From positions 1 through 46,228 of the forward strand of contig CAYTFU010000009.1 in the NCBI GenBank assembly GCA_964437185.1: a DNA stretch of 46,228 nucleotides. Direction: 5' to 3'. The stretch comes from UBA10103 sp964437185. Its GTDB lineage: Bacteria > Patescibacteriota > Minisyncoccia > Phycocordibacterales > UBA2100. Of the stretch, positions 40,980-46,228 are shown piece by piece; position 1 is the first letter of the stretch, and every line of letters begins with the position of its first letter. A program made the translations under genes and the position numbers. The notes beneath the pieces are model-generated. The model was given only the letters and a program-made list of their open reading frames with translations. It made no database searches and was not told where the DNA came from.

Positions 40980-42527
40980 ATGCCAGACAACAACTGGACT
41001 CGAGCTCAGCCAGAAAGAGTTGAGGGGACGTTTCCGTGTTTTGCTTCAGGTAAACTTCCCGTCAATCATGCGGCCTGTATTAGGTCGACGACAAATGCGC
41101 AGCGAAACAATCAGTTTTGCGCGACCAACAAGTGCGAATGTCCGTGGAGGCGGTGCCTCACGTGCGTGCTGCAAGGGGTTACTGGACCAGAGGCGCGGAT
41201 CGTAAATCGCTCTGATGGACTATGTGAATTCCACAACGCCAACGGAGTCCGCGCCGATCGCAAGTCGACTCCTGCTGCGGCGAATACCACACCGACCCGA
41301 GCCGCTCCGGACCGAACTGTGCCGAAGCCCACATCTGCCGCGTCGCCGCACACCGATCCAGTGTCTGCGACTCGTTTAGCTCAACAGACAAGGGCCCCTA
41401 CGTTGCCGGCCGTCAAGAAGCCAAAACCTTCGAAGGTTACGGGCTCACAGATACGACCCGCAGCCGGTGCGTCGTCACCTAATGGCATCGTTAGGAACGA
41501 TGTTCCCTCGTCGCTGGACTTGCAAGCGGCTGCTTTGACTCCAGCATACGATGAAGCGCCGTCCGATGTCACGTCGATACCGACGGCAGTAGCGTCTGCA
41601 ACAACCCTGATGCCTGCTGCCGGAGTAGAGGTCGTAGGTCAGGTGTTGCGCGTTCCAACCGGACGCGTAATTCCACAGCCAGGTCAACCTCGGGAGGAAT
41701 TCGATCCAGAGTCAATGAAATTGCTCGTCGCGTCCATGAAGAGCCGTGGGCAAGTGAGGCCGGTGCTTCTCGTACCCATTCATGGGAACGCAGACGCCGA
41801 CTTCATGATCTGTGACGGCGAAACTCGGTGGCGGGGAGCAAAGCTTGCCGGTATCGAGTACGTGCTCGGCATCTACTACGAAGGTCTAAGCATTACCGAC
41901 GCAAAAGAGATCTACCGCACGTCGGTGGTGGCAAACTTCCACCACAACCATCATTCGCCACTCGAGCGGGCGAAGATTGTTACGAGACTGATGGGTTCCG
42001 AGCACAATCTCACCCTTAAGGAAGTCTCGGTCGAGATGGGTATCTCCGAGTTCACGCTCACACGTGACCTCCGGTTGCTCAAGCTTCCTTTCTTGGTACA
42101 GGCGTTGATGAGTAAAGAGTTGCCCGAGGATCAGCGCTTGCCACCAGCGTCTGCCCATCTACTTCTCAACTATCCGCCGGAGTTTCAGGGCACTGTGGCG
42201 CGGGAACTTGTTGACGAGAAGCTGACTCTCAACGCGGCGGTACGTCACGTGCAAAGACGTGCCGTAGAAGAGGCGGTGGTCGAAGACCGGTCACAGGTAC
42301 GAGGCCGTTCGCCGTTCGATTACTTCCGCAAGATGCTCAGCGGGATCGCCGGCCTAGCAGGGCGGGTCGAAAGATACAAGTATCCGCCAGGGAGGACGCT
42401 TGATGATGTATTGAAGGCGCGTTCTCCTGAGGAGCTGGAGGAGTTTCAAGAAGCTGTCCTCACCGTGACCAAGCAACTACAAGAAATGGCTGAAACTGCG
42501 GCACAAATTGCAAAGAAAAAGCAATAG
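40980..42527 (+). CDS. ParB/Spo0J-like protein with Cys-rich N-terminal domain
   Basis: 515 residues. An N-terminal Cys cluster (C20, C33, C47, C52, C54, C59, C62, C82 and H85) that may bind zinc; a Pro/Ala/Thr-rich disordered linker (about 95-210); a ParB-type domain (about 215-330) with P-G-Q-P-R-E-E-F-D-P, I-C-D-G-E-T-R-W-R-G-A (the G-E-R-R CTP-binding motif is G-E-T-R here) and H-H-N-H-H-S-P-L-E-R-A; then a helix-turn-helix (L-T-L-K-E-V-S-V-E-M-G-I-S) and a helical C terminus. ParB proteins bind DNA and use CTP. No ParA or parS site is seen, so a role in chromosome partitioning is doubtful. It has its own promoter, SD and terminator. Confidence 0.85.
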   Translation: MPDNNWTRAQPERVEGTFPCFASGKLPVNHAACIRSTTNAQRNNQFCATNKCECPWRRCLTCVLQGVTGPEARIVNRSDGLCEFHNANGVRADRKSTPAAANTTPTRAAPDRTVPKPTSAASPHTDPVSATRLAQQTRAPTLPAVKKPKPSKVTGSQIRPAAGASSPNGIVRNDVPSSLDLQAAALTPAYDEAPSDVTSIPTAVASATTLMPAAGVEVVGQVLRVPTGRVIPQPGQPREEFDPESMKLLVASMKSRGQVRPVLLVPIHGNADADFMICDGETRWRGAKLAGIEYVLGIYYEGLSITDAKEIYRTSVVANFHHNHHSPLERAKIVTRLMGSEHNLTLKEVSVEMGISEFTLTRDLRLLKLPFLVQALMSKELPEDQRLPPASAHLLLNYPPEFQGTVARELVDEKLTLNAAVRHVQRRAVEEAVVEDRSQVRGRSPFDYFRKMLSGIAGLAGRVERYKYPPGRTLDDVLKARSPEELEEFQEAVLTVTKQLQEMAETAAQIAKKKQ

Positions 42528-42552
42528 TTCCGATGGCTAGGTATCAAGACTT

Positions 42553-42591
42553 GAGACTCAACAATTTCGACATTGTTGAGTCTCGCTTTTT
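42553..42591 (+). terminator. Rho-independent terminator of the ParB-like gene
   Basis: A perfect 13-bp stem (GAGACTCAACAAT and complement, 42553-42584) with a 6-base loop, followed by GCTTTTTAT. Confidence 0.9.
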
Positions 42592-42636
42592 ATGCATTTC
42601 GATCGTCCATCATTTCGTGTACAGTGTATTCATCGT

Positions 42637-43185
42637 ATGGATTCATTAACTATTGAAGAAGTAGTGCTAGTGGACGAGCAGAATAATGTGCTTGGGACGA
42701 CGAATAAGTCGGACGTGCATGGAGCGAAGACGCCGCTGCACCGAGGGTTCTCACTATTTCTTTTCAATGGGAAGGGCGAAGTACTCTTGCAGCAGCGCAG
42801 TGCTACGAAGCAGACGTGGCCGCTCGTGTGGTCCAACAGTGTCTGCGGACATCCTGGAAATGGCGAGTCAAATATTGACGCGGCGGCGCGTCGACTTCTC
42901 CACGAGCTCGGGATGAAGGCCGCAAAAATTGAGGAAGTGGCAGAGTATCGGTATACGTTTGTACGTGATGGCGTGATGGAAAATGAGATTTGCCCCATTC
43001 TCGTCGGATTTACTGAGGACGAGCCGAAGCCCAATCCGAGCGAAGTCGCCGCGACGCGCTGGGTGAAATGGGAAGAATTTTTGAAGGAAATTAAGGAGCG
43101 CCCGGGCACTTACTCGGAGTGGTGCGAGGAGGAGGCAAGAATTTTGTCCGAGGGTAATTTCGTTAAGGGCCCCCTCTTTGCTTAA
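42637..43185 (+). CDS. idi: Isopentenyl-diphosphate delta-isomerase, type I (Nudix)
   Basis: 182 residues from ATG 42637. H-R-G-F-S-L-F-L-F-N at the substrate site, W-S-N-S-V-C-G-H-P with the catalytic Cys, the Nudix-like A-A-R-R-L-L-H-E-L-G-M and E-N-E-I-C-P with the catalytic Glu. It interconverts IPP and DMAPP, the last shared step of the mevalonate route, and so belongs with the cluster despite the intervening ParB-like gene. A TGTATTCAT element ends just before the ATG. The frame extends upstream to 42592 through the terminator, which is rejected. Confidence 0.95.
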   Translation: MDSLTIEEVVLVDEQNNVLGTTNKSDVHGAKTPLHRGFSLFLFNGKGEVLLQQRSATKQTWPLVWSNSVCGHPGNGESNIDAAARRLLHELGMKAAKIEEVAEYRYTFVRDGVMENEICPILVGFTEDEPKPNPSEVAATRWVKWEEFLKEIKERPGTYSEWCEEEARILSEGNFVKGPLFA

Positions 43186-43206
43186 TGAGAATTAAAGTTG
43201 TCCCCA

Positions 43207-43234
43207 TTGTTTTTGGGCTCGATATGAGTATACT
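43207..43234 (+). promoter_or_regulatory. Promoter of the PEP synthase gene
   Basis: TTGTTT (43207-43212), a 16-bp spacer and TATACT (43229-43234), exactly 6 bases before GTG 43241, so transcription should begin at the start codon. Confidence 0.65.
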
Positions 43235-43240
43235 GCCGGT

Positions 43241-45718
43241 GTGATTCGCGAAAACCGCCGAGCAAAGCGAGCAAAGACGGACGCTCACAAGAGGCTTGTT
43301 ATGCGGATGGAAGAGGCCGGCATTGATGACGTCGGCTTGGTGGGGGGTAAGAATGCCTCCCTCGGCGAAATGCTCCAAGAACTGACCCCGAAGGGTATCA
43401 AAATTCCTTCTGGTTTTATCGTTACGGCCGAGGCCTATCGAGTGTTCGTCAGGGAGGCGGGGCTCGATGAGATGGTTCGCACCGAGCTTGCGGCCGTGAC
43501 CCACGACGATGTAGATAGCTTTGAGCGGGCTGGCTCGGCTATTCGGGCCGCCATTGAAAGCGCGTCGTTTCCGGAAGCGCTTGAAAATGAGATCAAGGAA
43601 GGCTATGCGGCGATGGAAAAAGAATACGGGAAGTTTATCGACGTCGCGGTGCGATCGAGTGCGACGGCAGAAGATTTGCCTGACGCGAGTTTTGCGGGAG
43701 AGCACGACACGTACCTCGGTATTCGCGGGGAGGCAGATGTGCTCGACGCGATCAAACGCTGTTTCGCATCGCTCTTTACGGGGCGAGCTATTTCGTATCG
43801 CGTGCACAAGGGGTTTGATCATTTCGAAGTCGCGCTTTCGGTAGGAGTGCAGCGCATGGTGCGCTCCGACAAGGCAGCATCGGGCGTTATTTTCACCATC
43901 GACACCGAGACGGGTTTTCCCGATGTGGTCATGATCACCTCGGCCTACGGCCTCGGAGAGATGGTCGTGCAGGGGCGGGTGATTCCGGATGAATTTCTCG
44001 TCGCAAAAAAGATGATAGGGAAGATGTCGAATCCAATCATCGGCAAGCGCATGGGTGATAAGGAGGAAAAGATGGTATACGCCAAACCCGAAGGCCACAC
44101 TTCGCAGGTGGAGGTGGTGAAGACGAACGCCAAAGAGCGTGCCACTTTCTCGCTCACCGATGAGCAGATCCTCACCCTCGCGACGTGGGCGAAAATCATC
44201 GAGGAGCACTATGCAAAGAAACGAAAGACCGTCTCTCCGATGGACATCGAATGGGGACTCGACGGCAACAGCGGCGATCTTTTTATACTACAAGCGCGCC
44301 CCGAGACCGTGCATGCGGGCAGGGATGTGCATAAGGTCAAAGAGTACATTCGAAGCGAAGAGGGCACAGTGCTCGCAAAAGGGCTATCGGTGGGGAATCA
44401 GATTGTGACGGGCAAGGTGCGCGTGATTTCGAGCGCTAAGGACATGTCGCAGCTTGAGAAAGGGGACATACTAGTGACAGAGATGACAGACCCGGATTGG
44501 GAGCCGGTAATGAAAAAGGCTGGCGCGATTGTGACGGACACAGGAGGTCGCACCTCGCACGCAGCAATCGTGAGTCGCGAACTCGGTCTTACCGCGATCG
44601 TCGGATCGGGCACCGCTTCGAAGGTGCTGAAGACGGGACAGATGGTGACCATTGATACGACTTCTGCAGAAGGCCTCGTGCTCGAAGGCGCGCTCAAATT
44701 TGAGGTGCGGGTGAGTGATGTCCGCAAGATTCCAAAAGTAAAAACCAAGATCACGATGAATCTTGCGACGCCTGACACGGCGTTTGAAAAATCTTTCTTG
44801 CCCAATTCTGGTGTCGGCCTTGCACGCGAGGAATTCATCATCGCGGCCTCGGTCGGCGTGCATCCGCTCGCACTGCTTCATTTCGACGACCTACCAAAAG
44901 CACTTCAGGAGAAAGTGAGTCAGAAAACCCAGGGGTGGGATGATCGCGTCGCATACTACGTCGACAACCTCGCCTACGGCATTGGTAAAATCGCGACGGC
45001 GTTTTACCCCAAGCAGGTGATCGTGCGCTTCTCAGATTTTAAGAGCAACGAATATCGCACGCTGCTCGGCGGTGAGCAGTTTGAGCCTGAGGAAGAGAAT
45101 CCGATGCTCGGCTGGCGCGGGGCATCACGCTACTACGACCCGAAATTTAAAGAAGCATTCATTCTCGAATGCCGCGCAATGCGCAAGGTGCGTGAGGAAA
45201 TGGGTATGACCAATGTGATACCGATGATCCCATTTTGTCGCACCGTTGAGGAGGGGATGAAGGTACTTACCACAATGGCGGAAGCGCGCCTGTACCCCAA
45301 TCTTTTGCCGTTTAAGGGTAAGAAGCCATCGCAAACGACGCCGGTAATCGTGATGTGTGAGATTCCTTCAAACGCGCTGCTCGCTGCAGATTTCCTCAAA
45401 ATTTTCGACGGCATGTCGATCGGCTCAAATGATCTGACGCAGCTTACGCTCGGCGTCGATCGTGATTCAGGAATTGTAAATAAAGTGGGGGATGAAAATA
45501 ATCCTGCAGTAAAAAGGCTTATTACCGAAGTAATCAAAGTGTGTCGCAAGAAAAAGAAGTATGTGGGTATCTGCGGCCAAGGGCCGTCGGATCATCCTGA
45601 GTTTGCCGAGTTCTTGGTGGAGCAGGGGATCGAGAGCATGTCGCTCAATCCTGATTCAATCATCAAAACCACCATCGCCGTGGCGAAGGTAGAGAAACGA
45701 CTCGGACGGAAGAAGTAA
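43241..45718 (+). CDS. ppsA: Phosphoenolpyruvate synthase
   Basis: 825 residues. L-V-G-G-K-N-A-S-L-G-E-M opens the ATP-binding domain, V-R-S-S-A-T-A-E-D-L-P-D-A-S-F-A-G follows, then the phospho-His domain with H440 in T-D-T-G-G-R-T-S-H-A-A-I-V, and the PEP/pyruvate domain with C778 in I-C-G-Q-G-P-S-D. It converts pyruvate and ATP to PEP, AMP and phosphate, and with enolase and GpmA supports gluconeogenesis. GTG 43241 is chosen because of the promoter spacing; it adds about 20 basic residues before the family core. ATG 43301 is the alternative. Confidence 0.94.
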   Translation: MIRENRRAKRAKTDAHKRLVMRMEEAGIDDVGLVGGKNASLGEMLQELTPKGIKIPSGFIVTAEAYRVFVREAGLDEMVRTELAAVTHDDVDSFERAGSAIRAAIESASFPEALENEIKEGYAAMEKEYGKFIDVAVRSSATAEDLPDASFAGEHDTYLGIRGEADVLDAIKRCFASLFTGRAISYRVHKGFDHFEVALSVGVQRMVRSDKAASGVIFTIDTETGFPDVVMITSAYGLGEMVVQGRVIPDEFLVAKKMIGKMSNPIIGKRMGDKEEKMVYAKPEGHTSQVEVVKTNAKERATFSLTDEQILTLATWAKIIEEHYAKKRKTVSPMDIEWGLDGNSGDLFILQARPETVHAGRDVHKVKEYIRSEEGTVLAKGLSVGNQIVTGKVRVISSAKDMSQLEKGDILVTEMTDPDWEPVMKKAGAIVTDTGGRTSHAAIVSRELGLTAIVGSGTASKVLKTGQMVTIDTTSAEGLVLEGALKFEVRVSDVRKIPKVKTKITMNLATPDTAFEKSFLPNSGVGLAREEFIIAASVGVHPLALLHFDDLPKALQEKVSQKTQGWDDRVAYYVDNLAYGIGKIATAFYPKQVIVRFSDFKSNEYRTLLGGEQFEPEEENPMLGWRGASRYYDPKFKEAFILECRAMRKVREEMGMTNVIPMIPFCRTVEEGMKVLTTMAEARLYPNLLPFKGKKPSQTTPVIVMCEIPSNALLAADFLKIFDGMSIGSNDLTQLTLGVDRDSGIVNKVGDENNPAVKRLITEVIKVCRKKKKYVGICGQGPSDHPEFAEFLVEQGIESMSLNPDSIIKTTIAVAKVEKRLGRKK

Positions 45719-45749
45719 AAAATCGGCTTCCTCTTGGGTACGCTTTTGT

Positions 45750-46049
45750 TCAGGCGGCGAGCTTTTTCTCGGGCTCGTTTCGCAACTCTGCAGTTATAAA
45801 CTTCGCCAATTCCTCGAGCCTTTTCTCATCATCGGGCGTTGCGTTTCCCTGCTCCCCATTCGAGATGATATTCTCTACATTTTTTACCATCGCCGTTAGG
45901 TTGGGGATGCGAAGGTCCGCTAAACGATTTCTCATGCTTGCGTCTCTAAGATGATCGGTTGTGAAAACATCAGGCAGCCCGCCCACAGCTTCCTCAGGCC
46001 CCCTCCGACCAAACGGTTTATGTGGCGGCCGATTGAAATTCATTTCCAT
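45750..46049 (-). CDS. Hypothetical small protein
   Basis: 99 residues, hydrophilic, no membrane helix or signal. The N-terminal 35 residues are Pro/Gly/Arg-rich (N-R-P-P-H-K-P-F-G-R-R-G-P) and the rest is probably helical (L-A-D-L-R-I-P-N-L-T-A-M-V-K-N-V-E-N-I; D-D-E-K-R-L-E-E-L-A-K-F-I). Not recognised. A minus-strand promoter TTGAAG-16 bp-TACGAT lies upstream of ATG 46049, with only a weak GAG before the start. It converges on ppsA. Confidence 0.6.
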   Translation of the reverse strand: MEMNFNRPPHKPFGRRGPEEAVGGLPDVFTTDHLRDASMRNRLADLRIPNLTAMVKNVENIISNGEQGNATPDDEKRLEELAKFITAELRNEPEKKLAA

Positions 46050-46116
46050 AGCTCGTTTCGTTAGCCTTTAATCCTACGTTTGAATCGTACCATGCGAGTA
46101 CACGACTTCAAGCCGA

Positions 46117-46144
46117 TTGCGACTGCCGCAATTTTGGCTATACT
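46117..46144 (+). promoter_or_regulatory. Promoter of tRNA-Asn
   Basis: TTGCGA (46117-46122), a 16-bp spacer and TATACT (46139-46144), 11 bases before the tRNA 5' end. Confidence 0.7.
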
Positions 46145-46155
46145 TGCCTGTACAT

Positions 46156-46228
46156 TCCGCGGTAGCGCAATGGTAGCGCAGCTCGCTGTTAACGAGTTGG
46201 TTGTAGGTTCGAGTCCTACCCGCGGAGC
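46156..46228 (+). tRNA. tRNA-Asn (anticodon GUU)
   Basis: The acceptor stem TCCGCGG pairs with CCGCGGA (46220-46226), followed by discriminator G and the first C of what may be an encoded CCA, cut by the window end. D-arm GCGC/GCGC, anticodon stem GCTCG/CGAGT around loop C-T-G-T-T-A-A (anticodon GTT) and T-arm GTAGG-TTCGAGT-CCTAC all fold. Confidence 0.95.

Noticed and set aside
1..46228. CRISPR array or replication origin
   Set aside because: No regularly spaced repeats, DnaA-box cluster or dnaA/dnaN neighbourhood was seen.

Overview
The window is bacterial and most resembles a Patescibacteria (CPR, Parcubacteria-like) genome; no 16S or ribosomal protein is present to settle this. Pointers are short intergenic gaps, many genes that start a few bases after a TANNNT -10 box with no Shine-Dalgarno (SD) sequence, a stand-alone SWIB protein, small DUF378/DUF1761 membrane proteins, and cohesin/dockerin surface proteins without cellulases. 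The sigma70-like promoters, Obg and a bacterial tRNA-Asn argue against an archaeon, although part of the mevalonate cluster is archaeal in type.

Layout. 1-3232: the end of a dockerin protein and two membrane-anchored cohesin-like proteins. 3242-6184: a small protein, a histidine kinase, a lone response regulator and Obg. 6181-11998: a flavoprotein, small proteins, a P-type ATPase and an MFS exporter. 12016-14484: enolase and two phosphoglycerate-mutase-family proteins. 14537-15862: a divergent LOG-family / cytidine-deaminase-like pair with overlapping promoters. 15862-24774: an ATP-grasp ligase divergent from the purine operon purL-purQ-purE-purM-purC-purB. 24775-28344: an ABC exporter with a paralogue fragment, a HAD phosphatase, a DUF1993 protein and a stand-alone IMP cyclohydrolase domain. 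28370-30067: galU and a REP-associated tyrosine transposase (RAYT) framed by palindromes. 30123-33930: small membrane proteins, SWIB, glutamine synthetase, UppS and acylphosphatase. 34008-43185: a mevalonate cluster (mevalonate kinase, decarboxylase, class I HMG-CoA reductase, archaeal-type HMG-CoA synthase, thiolase, a DUF35 OB-fold fused to a guanylate-kinase-like domain, type I IPP isomerase), interrupted by a phage-like orphan and a ParB-like gene. 43241-46228: PEP synthase, a hypothetical protein and tRNA-Asn.

Together the genes support lower glycolysis/gluconeogenesis, late purine synthesis to IMP and AMP, and mevalonate-derived isoprenoids feeding undecaprenyl lipid carriers. PurF, PurD, PurN/T, AICAR transformylase, and a recognisable phosphomevalonate kinase or isopentenyl phosphate kinase are not in the window.

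The strongest unusual signals are: (1) a 25-bp palindrome family flanking the RAYT, with further copies in frame inside obg and purH; (2) a second inverted-repeat family at the 5' ends of purQ and purM, with a compensatory base change between copies; (3) the DUF35-kinase fusion, a possible filler of the missing mevalonate-pathway kinase step; (4) two expression styles side by side, leaderless housekeeping genes and SD-led, self-contained accessory cassettes.
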